This document shows positions 1 through 9,100 of a DNA stretch of 64,000 bases, piece after piece. Below the pieces are notes generated by a model. It made no database searches and was not told the origin of the DNA. It worked only from the letters and a program-made list of their open reading frames with translations. The stretch is from assembly GCA_040274725.1 (NCBI GenBank), contig JBEMAQ010000011.1, forward strand, positions 48,861 through 112,860, written 5' to 3'. This stretch comes from Solibacillus sp040274725. GTDB taxonomy: Bacteria; Bacillota; Bacilli; Bacillales_A; Planococcaceae. Within the stretch, counting starts at the first letter, position 1. Each line of letters begins with the position of its first letter. Position numbers and translations under genes: made by a program.

Positions 1-320
1 GGAATTTGCTCGAGAGGTGCTGTAAAAACAATCGGTCCAATTTCTAAAAACCCAAAGCCAAGCTCCTGAAAAGCGGGCATCGCCGTTAATTTTGGGTCAA
101 TGGTGCCACACAGTCCAATGGGTGATGGAAAGTGCGTATGATGAATCGTTTGCTGTAAAAGTGGACTTGTTTTGGTATGCCCTAAAAACTCGATCACGTA
201 TTTGCCACCGGGTATTTTGGCAATTGTTCGCATACTTTGATGAATAAATAGACGACTGTGTTTTGCCTCGAGCTTTGATAAAACAACATTTTTTAAAGGA
301 AGATAGGACCAATCTGGCAT
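1..320 (-). CDS. Dihydroorotate dehydrogenase-like flavoprotein, N-terminal part (runs off window)
   Basis: Only the first 106 codons are inside the window. The reading frame starts MPDWSYLPLK and contains a stretch ending PAFQELGFGFLEIGPIV, which resembles the glycine-rich segment of class 2 (quinone-linked) dihydroorotate dehydrogenases, where a substrate-independent FMN pocket begins with a similar LGFGF(I/L)E(V/I)G motif. Such enzymes oxidise dihydroorotate to orotate at the membrane. The start is the ATG at 320-318, preceded on the minus strand by GGTGGTG seven bases upstream. It is transcribed away from yusI. The assignment to pyrimidine synthesis is inference: PyrD-like paralogues of other function exist and the catalytic part is not visible. 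Confidence 0.6.
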   Translation of the reverse strand, partial: MPDWSYLPLKNVVLSKLEAKHSRLFIHQSMRTIAKIPGGKYVIEFLGHTKTSPLLQQTIHHTHFPSPIGLCGTIDPKLTAMPAFQELGFGFLEIGPIVFTAPLEQI

Positions 321-438
321 TCATTTCACCACCAACTGTTTTAGATAGTGCTAGTGTACCATAGGGAAACGATAGAAAAACATGTGCATCTCGGTAGAAT
401 AAATGACGCGAAGTAGCGAGCATCTTTGCATTAATCGT

Positions 439-467
439 TTTACTTTTGCGGCTGTCGCTTATACAAT
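439..467 (+). promoter_or_regulatory. Candidate sigma-A promoter of yusI
   Basis: TTTACT (439-444), 17-base spacer, TACAAT (462-467), 30 bases before the yusI start. A fair match to the -35/-10 consensus; not otherwise supported. Confidence 0.45.
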
Positions 468-497
468 GAAAGAAATAACTGTTAAGGGGATTATTTC

Positions 498-854
498 ATG
501 ACACTACAACTAATCCAATACCCAAAATGCACGACATGTAAAAAAGCACAGAAATGGCTAACAGATAACGAGGTGGAATTTGAATCCGTACATATTGTGG
601 AACAAACACCATCAAAGGAAGAGTTGCAAGCCTTTTATGAACTTAGCGGCTTACCACTAAAGAAATTTTTTAATACATCAGGAAATAAGTATAAAGAGCT
701 TGGTTTAAAGGACAAACTAGCGGACATGACAGAGGATGAGCAATTCGCATTACTTGCATCAGAGGGCATGTTAATTAAACGACCAATCGTGACAGATGGT
801 AAAAAAATAACATTAGGATTTAAGGAGTCTGAATTTACTGAAATGTGGAAATAA
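498..854 (+). CDS. yusI: ArsC/Spx-family thioredoxin-fold protein YusI
   Basis: 118 residues, the usual length for the ArsC/Spx family. A CTTC redox motif sits at C11 and C14 right after the first beta strand, and the C-terminal half holds the family signature around RPIV (residues near 95-98). Family members are glutaredoxin-type arsenate reductases or, as Spx/MgsR, RNA-polymerase-binding stress regulators. This one matches B. subtilis YusI, whose substrate is not established, and it stands next to gcvH exactly as there. An AAGGGGA ribosome site lies nine bases before the ATG. A true arsenate reductase role is not supported by neighbouring ars genes. Confidence 0.85.
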   Translation: MTLQLIQYPKCTTCKKAQKWLTDNEVEFESVHIVEQTPSKEELQAFYELSGLPLKKFFNTSGNKYKELGLKDKLADMTEDEQFALLASEGMLIKRPIVTDGKKITLGFKESEFTEMWK

Positions 855-935
855 AGCACCGATTGTATTGAAATTCCGAACGAAATGTGGCAAACTGAAC
901 AAGAATATACTACATATTACGTTGGAGGGGTTTTC

Positions 936-1316
936 ATGAGCACACCTAAAGATTTACGTTATACGAAAGAACACGAGTGGGTAAAAATTGAAGACGGCAA
1001 AGTACGTATCGGTATTACACACTTCGCACAAAATGAATTAGGCGACATCGTTTTCGTTGAGCTTCCAGAAGTAGGCGACGCAGTAACAATCGATCAACCA
1101 TTCGGTAGCGTTGAGTCAGTAAAAACAGTTTCTGAGCTTTACGCACCTGTGACAGGTACAGTTGTAGAAGTGAATGAAGCGTTATCTGATAGCCCAGAGC
1201 TAGTAAACGAATCAGCATACGAACAAGCATGGATGATTGTTGTGGAGCTTTCTGATGCGGCACAAGTTGACGCTTTATTAACAGCTGAACAATACGATGA
1301 ATTGATTGAGCAATAA
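936..1316 (+). CDS. gcvH: Glycine cleavage system H protein
   Basis: 126 residues, matching the family. It carries the lipoyl arm that shuttles the aminomethyl group between the P, T and L proteins of glycine cleavage in the cytoplasm; in Firmicutes GcvH also serves as a lipoyl relay for other lipoyl enzymes. The lipoylation motif ESVKTVSE is present with the modified lysine at K63. The frame is open further upstream to 885, but GGAGGGG at 924-930 sets the ATG at 936 as start. The P/T genes are not in the window; the lipoyl synthase gene lipA is (42.2 kb). A strong terminator follows. Confidence 0.97.
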   Translation: MSTPKDLRYTKEHEWVKIEDGKVRIGITHFAQNELGDIVFVELPEVGDAVTIDQPFGSVESVKTVSELYAPVTGTVVEVNEALSDSPELVNESAYEQAWMIVVELSDAAQVDALLTAEQYDELIEQ

Positions 1317-1324
1317 TTTTTAGG

Positions 1325-1352
1325 ACGCCTCAAATATATGAGGCGTTTTTTT
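1325..1352 (+). terminator. Terminator after gcvH
   Basis: Perfect hairpin ACGCCTCA...TGAGGCGT followed by a run of T. It separates gcvH from yusF. Confidence 0.9.
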
Positions 1353-1377
1353 ATAAGCATTTAAGGGGGCGTTTTCA

Positions 1378-1698
1378 GTGAATTTTTGTATAATTGTAGA
1401 GGGGCGTTCGGATAAGCTGCATGTACAGCCTTTAGTTGGGGAACAAGCGACGATTATTTGTACGAATGGTACGATTAGTGAGGATGCACTGCTTGCGTTA
1501 CTTGAGTCTTATGAGCACTTAAATTTCATCACGCTGTTTGATGCAGATAAAAATGGAGAGAAATTGCGTAAACTGATGCGCCGCTGTTATCCAGAAGCGA
1601 CCCAACTTGTTATTCCGGCCGAATATATCGAGGTAGCCGAAACCCCAACAGAAACGATTAAAAAATTATTAAAGCAGACGGATCTTTCCGTAACATAG
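1378..1698 (+). CDS. yusF: Small toprim-domain protein YusF
   Basis: 106 residues and little more than a lone toprim domain: the acidic motif VEGRSD with E8, and a second motif LFDADKNGE with D55 and D57, which together would bind Mg2+. Stand-alone small toprim proteins such as B. subtilis YusF resemble the toprim part of RNase M5; a nuclease or nucleotidyl-transfer role is plausible but unproven. Translation starts at GTG 1378 behind GGGGGCG. The gene follows gcvH and precedes yusE with a 16-base gap, the same order as in B. subtilis. Confidence 0.85.
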   Translation: MNFCIIVEGRSDKLHVQPLVGEQATIICTNGTISEDALLALLESYEHLNFITLFDADKNGEKLRKLMRRCYPEATQLVIPAEYIEVAETPTETIKKLLKQTDLSVT

Positions 1699-1714
1699 AG
1701 AAGGATGACAATGA

Positions 1715-2017
1715 ATGAACGAATGGACGAGGGAGCAGTGGGAGGAGTGTGCGGAGCGTAAGCCACTTACTGCCTTTTATTTATACACGCCGATGTGCGG
1801 CACGTGTGCGGTGGCGTCGAAAATGATGGACGTCGTGGAGCAACTACTACCTAATGTGGCGATGGGCAAGGCGAATTTGAATTATACCGAGCAGCTCGCA
1901 TATGATTTACAAATTGAAAGTGTGCCATGTTTAATTGTGACGCGGGCAGGTAAGGTAGTGGATAAAATTTATGCATTTCAATCCGTACCCTATTTGTACG
2001 AAATATTGAAAAAATAA
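1715..2017 (+). CDS. yusE: Thioredoxin-like protein YusE
   Basis: 100 residues with a thioredoxin fold and the active-site motif MCGTC (C28, C31), plus a cis-proline segment ESVPCL near residue 69. No signal peptide, so it should act in the cytoplasm. Such short thioredoxins reduce protein disulfides, but the partner is unknown. An ATG at 1711 is out of frame; the chosen ATG at 1715 follows AGAAGGATG. It likely shares a transcript with yusF and ends just before the S-box promoter. Confidence 0.85.
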   Translation: MNEWTREQWEECAERKPLTAFYLYTPMCGTCAVASKMMDVVEQLLPNVAMGKANLNYTEQLAYDLQIESVPCLIVTRAGKVVDKIYAFQSVPYLYEILKK

Positions 2018-2046
2018 TTGACGCTGTAGTTGACGCGTGTTAAAGT
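2018..2046 (+). promoter_or_regulatory. Sigma-A promoter of the metNPQ leader
   Basis: TTGACG (2018-2023), 17-base spacer, TAAAGT (2041-2046). It lies immediately upstream of the S-box aptamer, as expected for a leader riboswitch. Confidence 0.7.
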
Positions 2047-2075
2047 AACAAACATAAATTAAATTTAATAGCGTT

Positions 2076-2190
2076 ACTCTTATACAGAGAGGCGGAGGGA
2101 CGTGCCCTATGAAGCCCGGCAACCAGCATAGATGATGAAAAGGTGCCAAGTCACACAAAGTGAAAGCTTTGGGAGATGAGAGAACGGTTC
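2076..2190 (+). ncRNA. SAM-I (S-box) riboswitch aptamer
   Basis: Contains the hallmark S-box core: AGAGGCGGAGGGA, then GCCC.ATGAAGCCCGGCAACC, then GGTGCCAA, and a closing GAGATGAGAG that pairs back with CTCTTA at 2077-2082 to form P1. High S-adenosylmethionine would stabilise this aptamer and leave the downstream terminator free to form, shutting off the methionine importer. Confidence 0.97.
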
Positions 2191-2206
2191 AACGTATAAA
2201 TGCGAG

Positions 2207-2243
2207 AAAACCTTTCTACTTGTCTAAGTAGGAAGGTTTTTTT
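2207..2243 (+). terminator. Riboswitch-controlled terminator
   Basis: Thirteen-pair hairpin (AACCTTTCTACTT with AAGTAGGAAGGTT) followed by seven T. It is the expression platform of the S-box just upstream. Confidence 0.92.
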
Positions 2244-2415
2244 CATGGGAAAAGCTAGGGAATGAAAGAAACACATACGCATCGCTTTAATTATCAGATT
2301 TTTGGTAAAGTTTTGATGTTATTTGCAATTTTGTCTTTATTACTGAGGATGTAGTAAAACAAAAGAAATATTTGAATATAACAAGATGGTTAGTTCACAT
2401 AAAGGAGTTTTCGTG

Positions 2416-3444
2416 ATGATTGAGTTAAAAAATATAACGAAAGTGTATAAGACGAAAAACGGCGAATTAAAGGCCGTTGATAACGTCAACCTTTCTATCA
2501 AGCAGGGAGAAATATACGGGATTATCGGCTATAGTGGTGCTGGGAAAAGTACGATGATTCGTTTACTCAATGGTCTTGAGAAGCCGACGATAGGCTCTGT
2601 AACGGTGAATGGCAACGAAATTTCAGCGATTTCTGGCGGCAAGCTACGCGCGGCGCGTCAAAAGATTAGCATGATTTTCCAACATTTTAATTTACTTTGG
2701 TCGCGTACGGTTGAAGAGAATATCGCGTTTCCACTTGAAATTGCCGGTGTACCAAAAGCAGAGCGTGCGAAGCGTGTGGCAGAGCTAATTGAGCTTGTAG
2801 GACTTACTGGGCGTAATCAGGCATACCCGTCACAATTATCTGGTGGTCAAAAACAGCGTGTCGGTATTGCGCGAGCGCTTGCGAATAACCCAGAGGTATT
2901 GTTATGTGACGAGGCGACGTCGGCACTAGACCCGGAAACAACAGATGCGATTTTAGATTTACTACTTGCAATTAACAAGCAGCTAAATTTAACGATTGTT
3001 CTCATTACGCATGAGATGCATGTTATTCAAAAGATTTGCCATCGCGTGGCGGTAATGGAAGCTGGTCAAGTTGTGGAAGAGGGCGAAGTATTAGACGTGT
3101 TCCAAAATCCGCAAGCACCCATTACACAAAAGTTTGTGTCACAGGTATCAGGCGCGACACAGGAAACACAAGTGTCACTTGAGCAAATTTTAGTAAACTA
3201 TCAATCAGGTAAAATCGTAAAGTTATCATTTGTTGGCCAAACAACGGCGCAACCGGTCATTTCAGAAATGATTAAACAATACGACGTACATGTCAATATT
3301 GTACAGGGAGAAATTTCGCATACAGTGAACGGTCCATACGGTACATTATTTGTACATATTGATGGCAATACACAAGCCGTGGACGCGGCGTTAGCGTTTT
3401 TAGCGCAGCATGCTATTCAAACGGAGGTGATCAGCCATGCTTAA
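2416..3444 (+). CDS. metN: Methionine ABC importer ATP-binding protein
   Basis: 342 residues. Order: ABC ATPase with Walker A GYSGAGKST (38-46), signature LSGGQKQR, Walker B VLLCDEATSALD, then a C-terminal ligand-sensing NIL domain from about residue 265. MetN drives uptake of methionine (both enantiomers in characterised members) through MetP, with MetQ as binding protein; the NIL domain gives feedback inhibition by methionine. The open frame extends up to 2386, but AAAGGAG at 2401-2407 fixes ATG 2416. It overlaps metP by eight bases. Control is by the S-box leader, so expression should rise when SAM is low. Confidence 0.97.
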   Translation: MIELKNITKVYKTKNGELKAVDNVNLSIKQGEIYGIIGYSGAGKSTMIRLLNGLEKPTIGSVTVNGNEISAISGGKLRAARQKISMIFQHFNLLWSRTVEENIAFPLEIAGVPKAERAKRVAELIELVGLTGRNQAYPSQLSGGQKQRVGIARALANNPEVLLCDEATSALDPETTDAILDLLLAINKQLNLTIVLITHEMHVIQKICHRVAVMEAGQVVEEGEVLDVFQNPQAPITQKFVSQVSGATQETQVSLEQILVNYQSGKIVKLSFVGQTTAQPVISEMIKQYDVHVNIVQGEISHTVNGPYGTLFVHIDGNTQAVDAALAFLAQHAIQTEVISHA

Positions 3445-4105
3445 TGAGCTTTTTCCAAACGTCAACTGGGAAACGATGAACGAGGCGCTGTACCAAACGA
3501 TATATATGACGCTCATTTCGACAGTTGCGACTGCTGTTTTCGGTTTAGCAATCGGGATTTTATTATTTTTAACGAGTCCAAACCAAGTATGGGCAAATAA
3601 AATCGTCAACTTCTTAACGGGGTCAATCGTCAATATTTTCCGTTCGATTCCGTTTATCGTTCTTATTATTTTACTCATTCCATTTACGAAGTTTTTAATG
3701 GGGACAATTCGCGGGACAAATGCTGCCTTACCAGCACTAATTATCGGTTCAGCACCGTTTTATGCACGCATGGTATTAATCGCTTTGCGTGAAATTGATA
3801 AAGGTGTCATCGAGGCCGCACGCTCAATGGGTGCGAAAACATCGACAATTATTTTTAAAGTATTAATTCCAGAAAGTATGCCAGCCCTGATTTCGGGGAT
3901 TACGGTGACAGCTGTTGCACTTGTAGGCTATACGGCAATGGCAGGTGTCATTGGTGCAGGGGGCTTAGGGAACCTAGCATTTATCGAAGGCTTCCAACGT
4001 AGCCGTGATGACGTAACTTTAATGGCAACAATTATTATTTTACTCATTGTCTTTGTCATTCAGTGGATTGGTGATTTTTTCACAACCAAGACAGACAAGC
4101 GTTAA
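3437..4105 (+). CDS. metP: Methionine ABC importer permease
   Basis: 222 residues with about five membrane segments and the cytoplasmic EAA loop (EAARSMGAKTSTI, near residue 135) that couples to MetN. It forms the membrane channel of the D/L-methionine importer. The start lies inside the end of metN behind GGAGGTGATC, showing tight translational coupling. Length fits the MetI/MetP family. Confidence 0.96.
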   Translation: MLNELFPNVNWETMNEALYQTIYMTLISTVATAVFGLAIGILLFLTSPNQVWANKIVNFLTGSIVNIFRSIPFIVLIILLIPFTKFLMGTIRGTNAALPALIIGSAPFYARMVLIALREIDKGVIEAARSMGAKTSTIIFKVLIPESMPALISGITVTAVALVGYTAMAGVIGAGGLGNLAFIEGFQRSRDDVTLMATIIILLIVFVIQWIGDFFTTKTDKR

Positions 4106-4179
4106 TTAGCTAGATGAACAGGATGTACCCGGCAATAGCCGTTTGCATAGAGAAAGAATAAGAAGAGGAGAGAAATATT

Positions 4180-5040
4180 ATGAAAAAGTATTTATCATTT
4201 TTACTATTTTCAGCACTTGTGCTTGTATTAGCTGCATGTGGTAGTAAAGAAGAGCCAGCTACAGATGCTCCTGCAACAGACGCAGGCGGGTCAGAAACGG
4301 CTGAACAGACAAAATTAGTTGTAGGTGCATCAAATGGTTTACACGATTTAATTTTAGAACAAGCAAAGCCAATTTTAGCTGAGCAAGGCGTTGAGTTAGA
4401 AATCAAGCCGTACCAAGATTACGTAATGCCAAACCAAGATTTAGAGTCTGGTGATTTAGATGCTAACTATTTCCAACACATTCCTTACTTAAATCTTGAA
4501 ATTGCAGAAAAAGGCTATGACTTCGTAAATGCAGGTGGCGTACATATCGAGCCAATCGGTATTTATTCTCAAAAATATAAAGCAATCGACGAGTTACCAG
4601 ATGGTGCAACAATCATCATTTCAAACTCTGTTTCTGACCAAGGTCGTATTTTAACATTACTTGAAAACTTAAAGTTAATTACATTAACTGAAGGTATTGA
4701 TAAAACAGCTGCAACAGTAGCGGATATCGTAGACAACCCGAAAAACTTAGTAATCGATGCAAACTCGGCTCCAGAAATGTTAGTACAATACTATGAGCAA
4801 GGTGAAGGCGATGCAGTTGTCATCAACTCAAACTTCGCAATCGATGCAGGCATTAACCCACTTGAAGATTCAATCGCAATTGAAGGTTCTGAATCTCCAT
4901 ATGTGAACGTTATTGCAACACGCGCTGGTGAAGAAAATTCAGAAGCGATTACAAAATTATTAGACGTATTACGTTCAAAAGAAGTGCAAGACTTCATTCT
5001 TTCTGAGTGGGGCGGCGCTGTAGTTCCTGTGAACGAATAA
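4180..5040 (+). CDS. metQ: Methionine-binding lipoprotein
   Basis: 286 residues. The signal peptide ends in lipobox LAAC with the lipidated cysteine at C20, followed by a Thr/Ala/Asp-rich linker and the NlpA/MetQ fold, including YQDYVMPNQDLESGDLDANYFQH-type substrate-pocket sequence around residues 80-105 (only part quoted). It captures methionine outside the membrane and delivers it to MetNP. AGAGGAGAG precedes the ATG. The 74-base gap after metP is the largest in the operon; no promoter is evident there. Confidence 0.96.
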   Translation: MKKYLSFLLFSALVLVLAACGSKEEPATDAPATDAGGSETAEQTKLVVGASNGLHDLILEQAKPILAEQGVELEIKPYQDYVMPNQDLESGDLDANYFQHIPYLNLEIAEKGYDFVNAGGVHIEPIGIYSQKYKAIDELPDGATIIISNSVSDQGRILTLLENLKLITLTEGIDKTAATVADIVDNPKNLVIDANSAPEMLVQYYEQGEGDAVVINSNFAIDAGINPLEDSIAIEGSESPYVNVIATRAGEENSEAITKLLDVLRSKEVQDFILSEWGGAVVPVNE

Positions 5041-5050
5041 GCGAACAGAG

Positions 5051-5086
5051 AAAAATCCTGTGCAGGCAATTGCACAGGATTTTTTG
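5051..5086. terminator. Bidirectional terminator between metQ and gltC
   Basis: Eleven-pair perfect hairpin AATCCTGTGCA / TGCACAGGATT with A/T runs on both sides; the two genes converge here. Confidence 0.92.
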
Positions 5087-5089
5087 TAT

Positions 5090-5992
5090 TTATTGGAACT
5101 GCGAAAGCCTCGAGAAGAAGTTATTAATAAACTGCATAAATACCTGTTCACTCGGTGCAAGCTCGCGATTTTTCGGTGCAATGACGCCGACTGTACGGCG
5201 AATTGTTGGAATCGAGATGGGCACCTTGACTGTCATACGCGGTGTAGAATCGTACATCGAGCTATCTGGTAACAGCGTGACACCGATCCCTGCTGCGACT
5301 AATCCCTTGAGCGCATCCATATCTTCTCCTTCCGTTGTTACTTGCGGAATGAAGCCTGCCGATTTACACGCGTCAACAGCCACCTTTTGTAAAATATAGC
5401 CCTCTGGGAATAGAACGAACTGGTCGTTGCGCAAATCGATTAAATTAATGGATTCTTTTTTTGCTAACGGATGTGTAGATGGTAACAGTGCATGAATGCT
5501 TTCACTAAATAGCACGGTCGTATCAATCGCTTCATCTTTTGGTGGTAACGGGCCCAAAAATGCTAAATTGAGCTCGCGATTTTTGACCGCCTCGATTAAA
5601 TATTTGTATGAGCCTTGTCGTAGGTGAAAGGAAACATCAGGATATTCCTTTTTGAACGCGGAAATAACAGTAGGTAATACATAGCTTGCGAGACTTGTTG
5701 GAAAGCCAACCTTGATTGTTCCTTTTGCTGGGTCTAAATATTCCTCGACTTGTTTCACCGCAAAGTCAATGGCCTTTAACGCAACGATGCTGTGGTCAAG
5801 GAATGTCTTGCCAACTGGTGTGAGCTTGACGTTACGTCCGATTCGCTCGAATAATGGTGCGCCGAGCTCATCCTCTAAATTGGCAATTTGGCGACTAATC
5901 GCGGATTGCGCGACGTGTAAATGCTCTGCCGCCTCTGAAATATGTTCACGTTCTGCTACTTCAACAAAGTAACGTAATTGGCGTAGTTCCAA
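5090..5992 (-). CDS. gltC: LysR-type activator of glutamate synthase GltC
   Basis: 300 residues from the proposed start, the same as B. subtilis GltC. N-terminal winged helix-turn-helix (ELRQLRYFVEVAEREHIS, then HVAQSAISRQI), C-terminal periplasmic-binding-protein-like effector domain. Near-identical family stretches such as DLRNDQFVLFPEG and STEGED-like TEGEDMDALKGL support orthology. GltC activates gltAB with 2-oxoglutarate and is opposed by glutamate in B. subtilis. A GTG at 6001 is in frame, but GGGGTGAG is best placed for TTG at 5992-5990, giving the canonical MELRQLRY start. Divergent from gltA with an operator candidate between them. Confidence 0.93.
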   Translation of the reverse strand: MELRQLRYFVEVAEREHISEAAEHLHVAQSAISRQIANLEDELGAPLFERIGRNVKLTPVGKTFLDHSIVALKAIDFAVKQVEEYLDPAKGTIKVGFPTSLASYVLPTVISAFKKEYPDVSFHLRQGSYKYLIEAVKNRELNLAFLGPLPPKDEAIDTTVLFSESIHALLPSTHPLAKKESINLIDLRNDQFVLFPEGYILQKVAVDACKSAGFIPQVTTEGEDMDALKGLVAAGIGVTLLPDSSMYDSTPRMTVKVPISIPTIRRTVGVIAPKNRELAPSEQVFMQFINNFFSRLSQFQ

Positions 5993-6008
5993 TGTTCTCA
6001 CCCCATAT

Positions 6009-6023
6009 ATCTATTTTTTAGAT
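6009..6023. promoter_or_regulatory. Candidate GltC operator
   Basis: Dyad ATCT-N7-AGAT, which also fits the general LysR T-N11-A rule, in the gltC-gltA divergent region close to the gltC start. Such placement allows autorepression of gltC and activation of gltA. Confidence 0.6.
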
Positions 6024-6110
6024 TGATTCCATCCAAACTATATATTGTTTATATTATTCTGATAACTTTAAAATGTAAATACGTTATCGAAAGATTTGGG
6101 GGGAATTATT

Positions 6111-9100
6111 ATGAGTTTTCATCAATTACCGGAAGCACAAGGCCTTTATTCACCAGAGTTTGAACACGATGCATGTGGAATTGGTCTTTATGCAAATATG
6201 AAAGGTAAAGCTTCACATCAAATCGTAAAAAATGGACTTGAAATGTTATGTCGTTTAGAACACCGTGCAGGCCGTGGAGGGGACGGTAAAACAGGCGATG
6301 GTGCCGGGTTAATGGTTCAAATTCCAGATGCATTTTTCAAGTTAAATTGTACGGAATTCGCATTACCTGAAAAAGGCGCGTACGGCGTTGGTCAACTATT
6401 TTTCACAGACAATGCGGAACAGCGTCTAGCAATCGAGCAAAAAATTAATGAATTAATCGAGCAGGAAGGGCAAGAGTTAATTGGCTGGCGCTTGGCTCCG
6501 ACAAATAAAGAAAATTTAAGTGACATTGCAAAATCTTCAGCACCGGTTGTGCGCCAAGTATTTATTCGTGCGAACGCACAAGACACATTAGCATTTGAAC
6601 GTAAACTCTATTTAATTCGCAAGCAAGCAGAGCACTGGGCAACTGCACAAGGCTATGAGTTTTACTGCCCGAGTATGTCAAGTCAAACGATGGTTTTCAA
6701 GGGCTTATTATCACCTGAGGAAGTAAGTGAGTTTTACATTGACCTACAAGATGAAAGCTTCATCTCAGCGATTGCACTTGTACACTCACGCTATTCAACA
6801 AACACGTTCCCGTCTTGGAAGCGTGCACACCCGAATCGTTACATTATCCATAATGGTGAAATTAACACACTGCGCGGCAATATTAACTGGATGCGTGCAC
6901 GTGAGCAACAGTTTGTTTCAGAAGCATTTGGTGAGGATTTAGAAAAAATCCTACCAATCATTGATACAACAGGCTCTGACTCATCCATGCTAGATAATGC
7001 GTTTGAGTTTTTTGTATTAGCAGGCCGTACACCAGCAGAAACGGCGATGATGCTGATTCCTGAGCCGTGGACAGAAAACCCACGCATTTCAGATGAACGT
7101 CGTGCCCTTTATCAATACCATGCAAGCTTGATGGAACCGTGGGATGGCCCGACAGCGGTATGTTTCACAGATGGCAAGCAAGTCGGTGCGATTTTAGACC
7201 GTAACGGCTTACGTCCAGGTCGCTACTATGTGACAAAAGACGACCATGTTATTTTTTCATCTGAGGTTGGTGTAGTTGACGTCGAGGAAGAGGACGTATT
7301 ATATAAGGAGCGTTTAAGCCCAGGCCGCATGCTACTCATTGATTTAGAGGCGGGCCGCATGATTTCAGATGATGAATTGAAGGCGCAATTCGCTGCAGCA
7401 AAACCGTATGCGCAGTGGATTGAGGATAATATGTTAAAGCTTGAGGTGGAGCGTGAAGAGCCACAGCAAGTAACGGATTTAACATTACGTCAAAAAATCG
7501 TTGGCTACACATATGAGGATGTACAAAAATATATTGTACCGCTTGCAAAGGACGGCAAGGATCCACTTGGTTCAATGGGCTTTGACTCACCGCTCGCAGT
7601 ACTCTCAGAGCGCCCGCAGTCACTGTTTAATTACTTCAAGCAATTATTTGCGCAAGTAACAAATCCGCCGATTGACTCTATTCGTGAGCATGTCGTGACA
7701 TCAACAATGACGATGCTTGGGGCAGAGGGGGACCTTCTTCATCCAAACGAAAATAATGCACGACGTATCCTTTTAGATACGCCAGTACTAACAAATGCAG
7801 AGTATGAAAAATTAGTGAACAACACAGAGGAAGATTTTCAAGTTGCTGAAATCCCGCTTCTGTTTACTGAAGATTTGGAAAATAGTTTGAATCAATTAAC
7901 GTTAGCGGCAGAGGCAGCAATCTTCACAGATAAAACGATTTTAGTATTAACGGATTATATGGATGATGCGAAACAGTTAATGATGCCCGTACTACTCGCA
8001 ACGAGCGCGCTTCACCAATATTTAGTGAAGATTGGTCTTCGTACAAAGGTCAGCCTTGTTGTGCATAGTGCAGAGGTAAAAGAGGTGCATCACTTTGCAG
8101 CACTTGTCGGCTTCGGTGCAGATGCAGTCAACCCGTATTTAGCTTATGCGACAATTCAGCAAGCAATTGAAGATGGTCATCTTTCTTATGATTACGAAAC
8201 AGCGGTGAAAAAATTCCGCAAAGGTGCAGCAGACGGCGTTGTCAAAGTCATGTCAAAGATGGGTATTTCGACAGTGCAGTCTTACCGCGGTGCACAAGTA
8301 TTTGAGGCGGTCGGTATTTCCAAAGAAGTGATTGATGCCTACTTCACAGGGACAGCTTCTCAAATTGATGGCATTGACCTTGAAACAATTGGTGAGGAAA
8401 CGAAGCGTCGCCACTACGCTGCACTGCACGAAATGGGTGAGGAGCTACCATCGGGCTCGGTATTCCAGTGGCGTGCAGACGGCGAGCACCATGCGTTTAA
8501 TCCGAAAACAATCCACACATTGCAGTGGGCAACGCGCAAAAATGATTTCGGGCTGTATCGTATGTTTGCCGAAATGGCAAATGAGGAGCGCATCGGCTTC
8601 TTACGTAACTTATTTGACTTCAAAAAAGCAGAGCGCAAAATTCCGCTTGAAGATGTAGAGCCGGTTGATTCAATCGTTAAACGCTTCAAATCAGGCGCGA
8701 TGTCATTCGGTTCATTATCACAGGAAGCACACGAAACATTAGCAATCGCGATGAACAAGCTAGGTGCTCGTTCAAACTCGGGTGAGGGTGGCGAGAATCC
8801 AGCACGCTTTACACTCGAGCCAAATGGCGATAATAAACGCAGTGCCATCAAACAAATCGCATCAGGTCGCTTCGGTGTGAAGTCGCATTATTTAGTGAAT
8901 GCAGACGAATTGCAAATCAAAATGGCACAGGGCGCAAAGCCAGGTGAAGGTGGCCAATTACCAGGTAATAAAGTATACCCTTGGGTAGCAGATGTTCGTG
9001 GTTCAACACCAGGTGTCGGCTTAATTTCACCACCACCGCATCATGATATTTACTCAATTGAGGATATGGCTGAGCTCATTCACGACCTTAAAAATGCCAA

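Noticed and set aside
97..423. Minus-strand frame of 108 codons overlapping the first gene
   Set aside because: A different minus frame starting at 320 gives a recognisable dihydroorotate-dehydrogenase-like sequence with a proper ribosome site; this one is its shadow.
498..854. Arsenic resistance gene (arsC)
   Set aside because: Family match is real, but there is no ars operon and the neighbours are those of B. subtilis yusI.
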